This document shows, one piece after another, positions 1-11,843 of a DNA stretch of 64,000 nt; position 1 is the stretch's first letter, and each line of letters starts with the position of its first letter. Position numbers and translations under genes: made by a program. Under the pieces are notes generated by a model. It ran no database searches. It was not told the origin of the DNA and was given only the letters and a program-made list of their open reading frames with translations. Source of the stretch: Unio delphinus (taxonomy: Eukaryota > Mollusca > Bivalvia > Unionida > Unionidae); contig JAQISU010001239.1 in NCBI GenBank assembly GCA_029339505.1, forward strand, positions 9,741,001-9,805,000, in the 5' to 3' direction.

Positions 1-560
1 TAGTACCACTTTTGTAAGTATTTTGCATGACTCAACCAATAGGGTACACATACATGCACACTTGAATGCCAGAGAGAAAATATTTTTTTTCGGTTTTGTG
101 CTTCAGTTGTATTATAAAAAAGATAACTTTTCAGTTATTATTATAACTTCAAAAGTCAAGTTTGCTAAAGCTGGTCATCGTTTACATCACAGAAAAACAA
201 GAAATGTGTTGCTCTTGTTTGTGTGTTTTAAATGACCTGTGTAAACTTGGAAGTATCTTCTGTGACCTCAGTTTTAGCATTGCTAATTCATTGGTAGTAA
301 TCATCCAAAGAACTAATTCACAAAGTACAACAATCCTTTTAGAATTCTTTGATCCGTTTTCTTTATTTTAAGACAGCTAATGTCCAGACAGAGTTGGGCT
401 AATTGACTTGACTAATTCATGTATGATACTGTCACAATTCCGTTTTGATATTGAATTTTTCTTTTTAATTAAACAATGTGTTTTTAATTTGCCTGAATTG
501 GTTTATTTGTTTCTGTGCACATTTGTAATGTTGAAATGTCTTGATATACTTGTTGTAAAG
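1..560. other. Upstream intron or 5' sequence, no gene seen
   Basis: AT-rich sequence with short open stretches but no coding signature. It ends in an AG at 559-560 in front of the first recognisable exon, so it is either an intron or upstream sequence of the host gene. Confidence 0.4.
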
Positions 561-786
561 ATGCATGAAGTCAGACCTCTATTAGAAGAACTAGAGCAAA
601 TCTCGGTGGATCTGGAACGAGATGAAAAATGGGATAAGTGCTGCTTTGTGTCACGTAATTTGTTTGACTTGTATGTAAAAGCTGAACCTCATAACCTCTG
701 GAATCATCAATTGATCATGACCAGTGAGAAGAGGATGGTTCTTCGGATGGCACGATGCACTTATCAAACTGTGAGACAATTTAACA
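561..786 (+). CDS. Host RNB-helicase gene, first visible exon
   Basis: Open reading frame beginning MHEVRPLLEELEQISVDL just after an AG, rich in charged and helical residues, with a WDKC...NLFDLY segment. It lies upstream of exons that look like TPR-type helical repeats, so it probably belongs to the helical N-terminal region of the host protein. The first codon is ATG, but whether this is the true start or an internal exon cannot be decided. Two donors are possible: GTGAGA at 771, which leaves phase 0, and a weak GTTTAT at 787, which leaves phase 1. Only the second matches the phase of the next exon (7446). An unseen small exon between the two would be an alternative. Confidence 0.5.
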
Positions 787-878
787 GTTTATCAAAATTA
801 ATTTAGAAATAAGCACCATACATTTTTTGTGTTGCTCATATAGGTAAATAACATCAGTCAAACATGCATTAAATTAAA

Positions 879-1303
879 ATAAAGAATGAAGTGGACGAAT
901 AAATACATTGATATATATTTGTTATGCTTCAATTTGAAAGAAAGATTGAATCGGATGAATAATTAAATTTATATATATTTGTTATGCTTTAAATGAAAAG
1001 AAAGAATGAATCTGATGAATAACTAAATTGATATATATTTGTTATGCTTTAAATGAAAAGAAAGAATGAATCTGATGAATAACTAAACTGATATATATTT
1101 GTTATGCTTTAAATTAAAAGAAAGAATTAATCAGACAAATAACTAAATTGATATATATTTGTTATGCTTTAAATGAAAAGAAAGAAAGAATTGGATGAAT
1201 AACTAAACTGATATATATTTGTTATGCTTTAAATTTAAAGAAATAATTAATCAGACAAATAACTAAATTGATATATATTTGTTATACATTAAATTAAAAG
1301 ATC
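879..1303. repeat. 60-bp minisatellite, about 7 copies
   Basis: The block TGATATATATTTGTTATGCT recurs at an exact 60-bp period from about 909 to 1290, with A-rich spacers containing GAAAGAATGAAT. Copies differ by a few substitutions. It is intronic and non-coding. Confidence 0.9.
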
Positions 1304-2105
1304 CTGTAAATGGTGGTAATTCTTGATGAATGCAACAGAGATGTCCTTTTCGCATATTTCTTCTTTAAGATGCATTTGTCAGCAATATTATGTCAGGCTT
1401 TTAATCTATGCACATTTCTTAATATGTGAGGAAAAGAAACAATGAAATTTTGACTGACAGACTTTGCTACCAAATATTTTTGATATATAAATTTTCGGCA
1501 TAAAATTTAGGTTGTCTAACAATTATAATTTGGATTTCTCTAAGGTGATAACGCAGATATCAACACTCCTTTTCTGAATAAAACTCTTTCTTTTTTTTTA
1601 GAAAGATTTTGCTTCTGTCAATCAAAATTGCAAATTTGGTACGTATACATCTAAAACAGTTTGGTATACCACAACTAATGGTATATCAAATTGTGATCTG
1701 CCCATAGCACAATAATATGACTTTATAAAAGTTTTGCAACTGTGTGCTGTTGATTCTAGATCAATGATGAATTTCCATTCTTTAATCATTAGTGACATAT
1801 GAAAATAATGATAAAAATTATTAATAATTGCCATTTTTTAAATGAATTTAATATGGCATACAATTTCATCTCAATCCTTTCTGCTTTCTGTTCCCCCCTC
1901 CCCTCTCATGTACAAGGGACAAAATACACATAAATCTGGAGTGAGAGAGAAAATAATCTCAGCTGGATTAAAATCTTGAAACTTTTACTAAGTAACCTAC
2001 AATAATATGGTTCATTGTAATGATATGTACACATTTTCCTTGTAATTTATCTACAGTGTTTACATAATTACCTTTCTCGCTGTTAATACTGATGATTTGG
2101 CTTTC

Positions 2106-2800
2106 CAATACAGGGGATCGACTTTGAAAAAAAAATACGGGGAATCCATGGGGGGTGGGGGTCTTTTCTTTTTTTCGACAATTCCATTAGTTATTACAGA
2201 CATACTATCTAGGATTCCCGGGTTACTCGGTAACAGGCAAATCGTTCTCAATCTTATCGGTAACAGGCTAATCGGTAACAGACCACACGGTAATCCGGTA
2301 ATTATAGTTTAAGAAAGAAGAAAGCGATTCCTGTGACTGCTATATATACAAAGCAATTCCAAAAAAGTAATTTGTTAGATGCAAGTCTTAAGTTAACTGC
2401 TGTAGAAAATAAGCGGTTTACAAGCCAGCCGAGATTAATCGAAATAAACCGACCCTTGGAAATAATTTAATATATGCTGTATCCACTGAACCGACGGTAC
2501 AGGATACAGCATATAAAACCACGCTGTTAGAATAGATTTCCTGCTTGGAATTTCTTATATCATTTCTTTTTAAATGACAGTATGAATTGTGCGACTTTAC
2601 TGCACTGATGGAATTCCTTAATAAATGTCTTATAAATTGTGTGACTCTATTGTTTTGTTGTGACCGAGTTGCCTATTTGTCGCTGATTAGTTCCGTACCG
2701 TAAAGAATGGGAAAAAAGTGCACGTTACCGAAAAGGCGGTGGCCGAATTGCCAGTTACCGATTTGCACGTTACCGAGCACGCCGGACACCGTTATCTAGA
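2106..2800. mobile_element. Possible nonautonomous element with GGTAAC inverted arms
   Basis: The left part (about 2220-2305) carries repeated CGGTAAC blocks such as CGGTAACAGGCAAATCG. The right part (about 2690-2795) carries the inverse GTTACCG, including CAGTTACCGATTTGC. Between them lies a perfect 13-bp stem (2472-2484 with 2502-2514). The layout suggests a small inverted-repeat transposon, but no open reading frame or clear target duplication was found. Confidence 0.4.
2472..2514. repeat. Perfect 13-bp hairpin
   Basis: ATATGCTGTATCC at 2472-2484 is followed after 17 bases by its exact reverse complement at 2502-2514. It lies midway between the GGTAAC inverted arms. Confidence 0.8.
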
Positions 2801-2814
2801 GACTATTGTTGTGC

Positions 2815-5130
2815 ATAATATCTGGATCGATTTAACCCTTGCCCAATCAAAGCCAATACGTTTGTGTTCAGTTTACATACCACTACAGTTGAATGGATTG
2901 ATATATTTGAAGTCAAAATTCAAACACATTATTAAAGGACGATTTAGAAAATATCATGTTTGGTGATTTTAACATTGACTACATGATAACTCCACCATTA
3001 ATATAGATGAGCAACATAAATGAAACTAGTCATGTTTCCAAATCAGCTAAAAATGGTCAACACATTGAAATACAATACAGGGACTTGAAAGAATATTATG
3101 AGGAAAAGTTCGTAAATGATTTATTTTGCAAACCATTCCACTCAGTCTGCAATATAACTGATGTCAACACTGCCTTAGACAAATGGTATCAGATATTAAA
3201 TGCAACCTTAGAGAAGCATGCGCCAGTAAAACAAAATGAGATAAACATCAAATTACACCCAAGTGGATTACCCTAAGCACCTAAAAGATAACTTTCATAC
3301 AGAAAAAAACACATGAAAATCTAGAGAAAGTGGAGGAATAATGCTAATCCCCCGATAAATAATGCAAAAGAGAACTCCTATAAACAGGCTATTGATGAAA
3401 ATAAGAATACCAAGATACTGTGGAAGCATCTAAAAGAGCTTAACCCACCCAATAACAGTTTTTCCCCCTAGATCTGAGCAAAATGATGATATTGCAACAC
3501 CTGTACAAGACATTCTGGAAATGTTACCAATGTCATCATAAGCATCTCCAGTAACAGTGTTCAGAACCAGACTAACATCACAATGGAGCCTGATTCTCTT
3601 GCATCATTTATAAGAACTTTTAATTCCTGATGATAATTATTGTTTAATAACTAATGTTAGTCAAGCTGATGTTTTTGATATGCTATATAAGGTCAATATT
3701 AATAAATCGTCTGGATTGGATGGTATTGGTCCAATTGAGTTCTTAAAATTGCTGCACCAGTAATAAAATTATCACATATCTTAAACTTAAGTATAATGAG
3801 TGGTAATTTTCCAGAAACCTTGAAATGTGCAATGGTTACAACTATCTTTAAGAAAGGAGAAAAGAAGTATCCAGATAATGACAGACCAGTATCATTTCTA
3901 CCTGTATTGTGAAACTTATTTGAAAACATGTAGCCATTCAGGTCTATACATTTTTTAAAACTTGTGGTCTATTTCTTAAAGCGCAATCAGGATTTAGAAA
4001 GTACCACTCATGTCAAACACAAATTAATTGATCTTTGGCTGAAGGAAATGGATAATAGCATATGACTGGTAATGTTTTCTTAAGTGACTCCAAGAAAGTC
4101 TTTGATCTTGATGAGAATGAAATTCTGCTGCAAATATTGAACTGTTACAGGTTTGAAAATCCATCTATAAACTGATTTAGATAGTAACTAAACCTATGGT
4201 CTCAACAAGTAAGCATTAGCAATATTAACTCTCAAACTCGCACTATTCATTCAGATGTCTCTTGAGGCTCACGTTTAGGCCTTTTCCTCTTCCTTATCTA
4301 TATCATTGATCTACCATTAACTAATTAATCCACAAATACAGATTTTGTTGCAAACGATGCAACCTTGTATACATTTAGTTCTGATACTGAAGTTATCCAA
4401 ACAAGATTAAACTCAGACCTTATTAAAGTACAAAACTGGCCACAACAAAATAGTATGGTAATATAGGATTTTGGGGACAATAAAAGCTACGCAAGTTAGG
4501 GACCGAGAACTATCTCTTGCAATAAATAATCATCCAATAGAAAATGTCAAACATGAAATGCTTTGTAAAACACTGTCATCCAGAATTTCCTTACCCAGCA
4601 GAATCAAGAAATATTTACCTATGCAAAATGCAATCATTACTACAAGTTATATATTCTTCCAACAATGGTTTACTGTTTAAACTGTGCTAAATCAGATCTT
4701 GACAGGAGTTATAAAGTTCAGAAATGAGCAGCACACATAATGTCAGATGTACTACGTACTGATCACCTCTCCAAGGCATTGTTTACAGTACTCAAATGGT
4801 TTACAATATATGACAGGATATATTTTCACAATGCAGTTCTTTAATATAAATGTCTACATGGAACTGCACCAGAGTGTCTTTAGGACTTATTCAGGTCCTT
4901 TTCAACACAATACCAGTTGAGATCAATATCATATGGAAACCGTCTAGCACCAAAACCAAGAACATAGAAATTTAAAAAGAGCTTTCAGTACTCTGTTTCA
5001 GTTTTCAGTTCTGTTGAACAAGCTAATCTGCTACATGTAACATCAGCATTTAAACAGATATGAGCATGTATGTGTTTCTGACAGTAAACGGAATTTAGTA
5101 TTTTAATACTAAACATGTTAAATATAAGCA
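2815..5130 (+). mobile_element. Decayed non-LTR retrotransposon (Jockey/CR1-like LINE)
   Basis: Translated fragments in shifting frames give an endonuclease remnant (KPIRLCSVYIP at about 2850-2885, then FGDFNIDYM near 2956) and a reverse transcriptase remnant: KSSGLDGIGPIEFLK near 3705, GNFPETLKCAMV near 3805, FKKGEKKYPDNDRPVS near 3848 and an ADDAT-box-like NDATLYTFSSD near 4355. The C-terminal tail includes YDRIYFHNAVL and YKCLHGTAPECL (about 4805-4885). Many stops and frameshifts make it a dead copy. Order and content fit an endonuclease-RT LINE on the + strand inside the host intron. Confidence 0.8.
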
Positions 5131-6499
5131 ATAATTACATGTATTGCAATCTTTATATAATGTGCATTGTTATACTCTCCTTAAGAGGGCATCAAGAGAG
5201 AATAGTCCAAGACTAATGGATCATTCTTTATAAATAATTATTATTAGAATTATTATAATAATCAATGAGACAAAGTTGCATTAACATGTTGACAATATAT
5301 AGTTCATTTCTTGGTTACAAGACACATATACTGTAATGTATTTATTGATTTATTGTTAGTTTTGTTTGTTAAACCTATTATATTGTTCTCAAAATTGATT
5401 AATATTAATTAAAATATGAAAATGTCCAAAGATGGCCACTGTCTGTCTCACCCTGTGTCTGTCGGTCTCTCTCTCTTTTTGGACACTTATAGCAATACAG
5501 GCAAAAATCCATAAAAAGACCAGCATAGAGGTTTTTAACTTGGATTTTCACTTGTGTTCTGTGACAATTTCTCTGTACCATTATGAATGATGGTAAAAGT
5601 CAAGTCAAACCGACCAAAAGAAGGGGAGGGGAGAGGCAGAGAATTACTTAGTCTGTAGTAATGTTACTTAAAGCAAAATAATTACTTATATCAACTGTAA
5701 ATATATTAAATATTTTAATTAAATCGGGTTGGTTTGTCATTTTGCTTAGTTTCTACCCAGCACTTATTTGACGCTGTTACATACATGACTGGCATTCAGT
5801 GCTTGTTGTGCTCTACAATCTTCATTAAAACCATCTTTCATATTTAAATCTTATATGCAACATATCGATTTAATCTATGTGAATACAGATAGAAACTCAG
5901 AAAGGAAAACAATCAACTTATCAACATGCCATGGTCATTGTGAATAGCTACAAAGGCATACAGTACAACTTCATTTTGTAGCGGACACACTTGGCGCGGA
6001 TGAGAGGAGTTCATTCACGCAATTGCATGTAATCAATCTTAACTCCATTTAAAGGTCAAATATGTGTATTTGTATGTGATATAAATAAAATATATGTATA
6101 GTATGTACACTGTATCAAAGATATTCTTCTCATCATATATATTTTTCATTAAATGGAAAGGAGGCTTGCTGAATTTTTTTTACATCTCACTGTATATCAT
6201 TGATACAGCTAACATTCTATAAATATCTATAACAAATCAAGAAATATTTTTATAATTATAAATCTTTATTCCCTGAAAAATAAAAAAATGTTTAATTTAA
6301 AAAAATCGTAAATGGAGAAATTGATTGATCACATTAGGCAAATCATTCCCCTGAAATAAAATAGTCAAAGCGTATTTGCTAAAATGTGTTTATTTGAAAT
6401 AATAATTGCAGTGTCATACACTTTAAATAAAAGTAGCATTGCCATTACGCTATAATTTATGCTCTTAAAAGTTAATTTGTTTTGTTTTAATGTATAATT
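5131..6499. other. Intron, no gene seen
   Basis: AT-rich intronic sequence after the LINE relic. It has short CT-rich and GA-rich runs near 5460 and 5620 and no open frame with coding character. Confidence 0.5.
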
Positions 6500-6509
6500 G
6501 AAATAAAAT

Positions 6510-7260
6510 TTACACTGTCATTTGCTCTAATGTTGGTGCTTTGCGATAATGTGTGCTCCTGAAATATAATACTGTATGCACTGACATTTGCAATAATTTG
6601 TATACTTGAAATATAATTTGCACTGCCATTTGCAATAATTTGTATACTTGAAGTAAAATTTGCAGTGTCATTTGCTTTGATTTATGTAATTTAAGTAAAA
6701 TTTGCAGTGTCATTTGCTTTGATTTATGTAATTTAAGTAAAATTTGCAGTGTCATTTGCTTTGATTTATGTAACTGAATTAAAATTTGCAGTGTCATTTG
6801 CTTTGATTTATGTAATTTAAGTAAAATTTGCAGTGTCATTTGCTTTGATTTATGTAATTTAAGTAAAATTTGCAGTGTCATTTGCTTTGATTTATGTAAT
6901 TTAAGTAAAATTTGCAGTGTCATTTGCTTTGATTTATGTAACTGAAGTAAAATTTGCAGTGTCGTTTGCATTGATTTATGTAATTTAAGTAAAATTTGCA
7001 GTGTCATTTGCTTTGATTTATGTAATTTAAGTAAAATTTGCAGTGTCATTTGCTATGTTGTGTGCATTTAAAGTTGTGACAGCTTTTGCTTTATAATGTG
7101 TGCTTGAAATCAAATTTGATGTGTCATTTGCTGTGATGAATGTACTTGAAGTAAACTTTGTAATGCGATTTGCTAAATTATATGCATACTTGAAGTAAAA
7201 CTGCAATCTCATTTTTTATAATGATAATACTTGAGGTAAAACTGCAATCTCATTTGATTT
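6510..7260. repeat. 42-bp minisatellite
   Basis: A unit of 42 bp built on GCAGTGTCATTTGCTTTG recurs about nine times between 6650 and 7050, with diverged copies on both sides. Because 42 is a multiple of 3, the reverse strand stays open and would encode a 14-residue repeat (MTLQILLKLHKSKQ). It lacks homology or gene context, so I treat it as an intronic minisatellite and not a gene. Confidence 0.85.
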
Positions 7261-7445
7261 ATTTTGTAAACTTTAAATAAAATGTGCATGCCATTTACCA
7301 CAAAGTTTTCATTTGAAAAAAACATTTGTCTTGTCATTTGGAATAATATGACAGAAAATGTTTAATTTTCATAATTTGACAAATAGCTCTAAAATATAAA
7401 CCACAGCTATCTAAGTGAACTATTAAATAGTCTACACTATTTCAG

Positions 7446-7570
7446 TGTTGGAGCAGCTGTGTGAATATGACTGCGTGGAAGCCTTGACACTGTGGGCAAA
7501 ATCCTTGTGGAAGACAAAGAAGTATGATGTTGCTATAAAAAGAGCTGATACAGCTTTAGAGTGTTGTAAG
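7446..7570 (+). CDS. Host RNB-helicase gene, TPR-like exon
   Basis: Flanked by TTTCAG and GTGAGG. It encodes LEQLCEYDCVEALTLWAKS followed by LWKTKKYDVAIKRADTALE and CCK, whose W-A-K-S-L and D-A-I-K-R-A-D spacing resembles a tetratricopeptide helix pair. The exon starts with two bases that need one base from the preceding exon and ends in phase 0, matching the exon at 9355. Confidence 0.75.
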
Positions 7571-8489
7571 GTGAGGAAAAATTGATAAATTGCTGGTAAA
7601 ACAACTCATCCAAAGTCCTCCATATTGTTTTCCTGCCAACCTTAGTTGAATTGTGTCCCAGTTTTGCTTTATTTTTTTGGGGGAAAAGTAACAACAATGT
7701 TTCTCTGTTTAGAAGAAAATGTGTCCATCCTAAAAATAAAATATGTCTGACCTAAAAATAAAATGTGTGTGAAAATGGTTAAATTACAAGACTAATCATA
7801 TACAAAGTTGACATATTTCATTTTTTGTCACCAAACTAAATGGGCGTATAAGAAGTGTGTCTCCTGACATTGTTTGGGTATTATCAGTTGTATTTTGCAG
7901 ATCATATTTTTATTCTAAAGAGAATCTAATTGTTTTACTTAGCAATTTAATGATGTGTCTGTACTATAAAACTATGATACAGATTAATTGCATATCATTG
8001 TATAAGTAATGGAAAACCCGCTAGGTAATGGTTTCAAAAGCCATTGAATGTGAGTACGTGTTCCTCTCCAAGTATTTCTCTCTCGTATCCATGCGAAAAA
8101 GTTAATCTAAACAGGATGACTTAGTGTTTGTACCAGTTACCATAGTAACAGTTAAAGTGCTCATACTTTAAGGCACATTTGTAACACTTGACATAGAAAC
8201 AGGTTTCTATAACATAGCATATTATCATTTATAACAAGGTTCTATTTGTGAATAGTATAGAACTAAACCCACCTAGCCTTCTCTTTTCCGTTACAACCAC
8301 GAGGAGAAGGAATGTTTTAGATACCAGTCTGCTGGCACATGATGCACATTTAATAAATGATAAATTCTTAAGTTTGGATTGGTTAATTACTTGTATATAT
8401 TTTAAGACAGTACGGATTCCCCATTGACTCCAGGGTGTCAAGTACCCGTGCCATGTGAAGATGTCATTTGCCAGAGTAAAATAGGCAGC

Positions 8490-8650
8490 CATGTCATACG
8501 GCAGTGTCAAATGAAGTCACATTACAACATGCACTAATGTCATGTGGCAGTGTCATATGAAGACACATTACAACAGGCACTAGTATCATATCACAGTGTC
8601 ATATGAAATCACATTACAACAGGCACTAATGCCATCTGCAATGCAATAAA
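8490..8650. repeat. 46-bp tandem repeat, three copies
   Basis: AGTGTCAAATGAAGTCACAT and close variants start at 8503, 8549 and 8595, an exact 46-bp spacing. Each is followed by TACAACAKGCACTA-type sequence. Confidence 0.8.
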
Positions 8651-9028
8651 ATGCCAACAAGTGAAATACTTAATTTTATTAAGTTATTGTTCCTCTGTTG
8701 GTTTGAATCATACCATTGTACCAGCCTGGGTTATCAACTGTAATATGTCCTTGGGCAATTCACTTTATTTAATTTACCTCTGCACTAGTTAACATTACAC
8801 CTGTGAAATGCAAAATCAGTATTTCTTTCTGTCTTGGAAACTCTTTTCATACAATGTTTTCTGTTGGGCACAGCATTGCCTAAAGAACTATTGGAGAAGA
8901 GTTTGCATGGAAGAAGGCAATGACAAGATAGATCCAGGTCCAAGATGTTTGGAGCTAGTTGCCTGAAATACACGGTCATGCAAATTCAATAAATGCTTTC
9001 AAGTAAGGTTGTAAGAGTGATAGCAATA

Positions 9029-9205
9029 CAGTAAAACCTGTTTTGAAAGACCACTGTTATGTAAGACCACCTGTCTTGAGATACCTTATTCTTAATGCAC
9101 AGATTTATTGATTATATAGTGTTTTAACCTGTTATGAGAGACCACTTGTCTTGAGAGACCATACTTTTTTGCAGAAGGGGTGGTCTTTCAAGACAGGTTG
9201 TTCTG
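9029..9205. mobile_element. MITE-like element with TA target sites
   Basis: Starts CAGTAAAACCTGTTTTGAAA and ends with an imperfect inverse of it (CTTTCAAGACAGG...TTCTG). A TA dinucleotide lies immediately outside on each side (9027-9028 and 9206-9207). It is 177 bp, has no open frame and contains internal partial copies of the terminal motif. This fits a Tc1/mariner-type nonautonomous repeat. Confidence 0.6.
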
Positions 9206-9354
9206 TAGTATGATATTCAGCCTTTTGGTCATGGTCATGCAGTGTTGTTTCTAAGACTAGATGATGTTAGGTGAGATAACAGATTGAAGACCAAGACTTC
9301 AATGACCATCTGTACCATGCTCTTAAATAATATATACTTCTTTTTCCAAAACAG

Positions 9355-9480
9355 TCCGAGGCAGAGAGACAGATTATTAAAAAATTAATAGATGATATGC
9401 ATCAATCCCATGAACAAGAACAGCCTGAGGAGAATCTTTGGGAGTGGCTGGAGGGAACAAATTTTGTGAAACATGCAGAG
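9355..9480 (+). CDS. Host RNB-helicase gene exon
   Basis: 126-bp exon flanked by AACAG and GTGAAG, phase 0 at both ends. It encodes SEAERQIIKKLIDDMHQSHE then QEQPEENLWEWLEGTNFVKH and AE, a helical acidic stretch that continues the TPR-like region. No domain of its own is recognisable. Confidence 0.7.
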
Positions 9481-9911
9481 GTGAAGATAATTTTAATACA
9501 CAGCAAATCTTGTGCTGGATTATAAATTTTCATTTCTTGTACTTTAGTGAGATTCTCACATGCTTGATTTGTGACACTACTGTACTGATATTTTTTTTTT
9601 TTTAAAATGTCATTTTTTACATTAGTGAACTTGCAATACCATAAATTGATATATGTGCCAAAAAAGTGTGGTGGATAATTCTGCAAGATGTTCATAAATT
9701 ATTGTGAAGTAATAATACCTAACATATGCTTGAATCTATGAATTTTAGGATGGCTTTATGTTTAAAATTGGCTCATAGACAAATTTTAATTATTGTTAAA
9801 TCATTGATTCTGGTGTCACTATTATATTTTAAAATCATTTTTTGAAATGTGAGCATTAAAGGGACTTTCTAATTAATGCCTATGTACATTTCTAATTTTC
9901 TCCAATTTAAG

Positions 9912-9972
9912 GAAAGACACAGAATTGAAGAAGCAAGACGCAGATATAGGAAAAAAATCAAGAGATGCAGAC
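9912..9972 (+). CDS. Host RNB-helicase gene exon, basic linker
   Basis: 61-bp exon flanked by TTTAAG and GTATGT. It encodes ERHRIEEARRRYRKKIKRCR, a very basic linker, and ends in phase 1, as required by the large exon at 11844. It may serve as a nuclear or RNA-binding basic patch, which is inference. Confidence 0.65.
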
Positions 9973-11843
9973 GTATGTTTACTCCAATTTTATGCTGGCT
10001 TAAATAAGAATGGCACTCCGAATTAAGATAAATATTGTTTCATCCTATCATAATGATGTAATACTTTCTTAAATTTGTAACTATGTTCCCATTCATATAT
10101 GTTTGTGTTAATGTATTCTAATAATTGAATCTACCTCTTGTTAATATGACTCATAATTTATTGTTAAACCATAATAGATACTCAGTCAACAGAAATTAGA
10201 CCAAAAAAAAATGATTTGTTTTCAAAACTGATTTGTAGATGTATGTCATTTTACTGTTCCTTCAGTTGTCTTAGCCAGATATAGCAGACATCTTTGCTCG
10301 AAAACCTCATCATCACGTTTCATTGCTGCACTCTTTGACATTTAAATGTTTCTTAAATCTCACCGATACCCATAAATTGTAGTATTTTCTATTTGCAATT
10401 TTGTATACCTTGTGACTGGATGAAGAGATAGATGTTTGGAGCCTAGCTGTTCTTTTTATGAAAATAAAATGTTCTTAAAATATGCTTTGCTAACTGAACC
10501 CAAAATTGTTGTGCATCTTGGATGTGCTCAAATCAAGAATAGATAGTACCATAGGAATCATTGATATTCAAGACAATTGCTGGCAAGCATATACCATATC
10601 CCAAATTGTAAATAAGGATCAGAGTTTTCTTACACAATTATAAACATATTTCACAACTATCTTTTTATAATATTAATTTTCTCCCATATAAATATATGTT
10701 TTGCTGAAGCCATGTCAAATATATTATATTTATTTGGTAGAGTTATTCTTAAAACTTATTACATCTTTTACTGTTTAGAAGCAAGGTTTTATATGTTTGA
10801 AATTGAGTTCGAGATTTGCTATCTTGCCACATTGAAGTGTCTGATGTATTTTTCATCATTATACCTTATTTTTATGGTATGTCTTATCTTCACAACCATT
10901 ATTTTTAATAGCAATGTGCTTTTTGCTGGAACGCATTCTGATTTAATTAAACGCATGGCCAAAGAAATATTTCCAAACTATAATTTTAGTTCATTAAAAG
11001 CCATGTTTCTGTTGACCACAAATCAAAAGTTGTCAGTAAACTTAACCTTGAAAGATCTTGGATGACTTTGACATTGAGCAAGAGGTTCTGCATACATGTA
11101 TTTATTATTATTATCTTTTTACAGAATATAGTAAAATATATAAATCAATATAATAGGTTGTAGGTAGTAAGCTGTGTTCTTACAATATTACATAAATCAT
11201 ATTGTTCCCTTAGTCAAATGGTCAGCTGTTGAATTAAGCTAGGTCAGTAATATCAGGCCCACTTTGGCAGATGTTTTATATAAATAAAAAAGAAAACAGT
11301 TTATATTTGCTCAAGAAAAATAATTAATTTCTTATTGATTATCTGAGCTGATCAAAAATAAAAATATGCCTATTTCTAAGGTAATCAAATAAACACTTAA
11401 TGTATATGCCCACCTATACGTTGAGTATAACTGCAGACAAAAAGTAGATTCTAATCCGCTTGAAAATAATGCATTGGAGGTTCTGGATTTTTGTTGTTTG
11501 TTCTGTCAATAACCCCAACAAATTGCACAGACCCATGCATATCTGCCAAGTAGATTATATGGTTTTATTTCTTGGATTTAGAGGTTATCATGTGGCTTTC
11601 ATATGGTGGTAAAGCTATTATTTAACCTCTTCCCAAGATAAACATGTTGTCTTGGAAAAGCCTCAGTGTTGCATTTTCTTAAATTTTGATATAACTATAG
11701 CTGTTAAGTATGACTTACATATGTCTACTTTCATATTTTTCCTATGAAAAGCATTGGCAGAGAGATATTTACACGACAGTAGAGCATAGCTGTATTTATA
11801 TTAATGTAGCTGTTACTTTTTCTCTTTGCATCAAAACGAATAG
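9973..11843. other. Intron, no gene seen
   Basis: AT-rich intron. A hydrophobic open stretch near 10712-11065 has poor codon character and no recognisable family, so it is not called. Confidence 0.5.

Larger units (their letters stand above)
7571..9354. other. Intron with short repeats
   Basis: Intron between two phase-0 splice sites. It contains the 46-bp tandem repeat near 8500 and the MITE-like element at 9029-9205. No coding region is supported. Confidence 0.6.

Noticed and set aside
6510..7049. 179-residue frame with a perfect 14-residue repeat
   Set aside because: A 42-bp minisatellite stays open by arithmetic; no start context, homology or splice structure supports a protein.
10712..11065. 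117-residue hydrophobic frame
   Set aside because: AT-rich intronic sequence with no family resemblance and no splice support.
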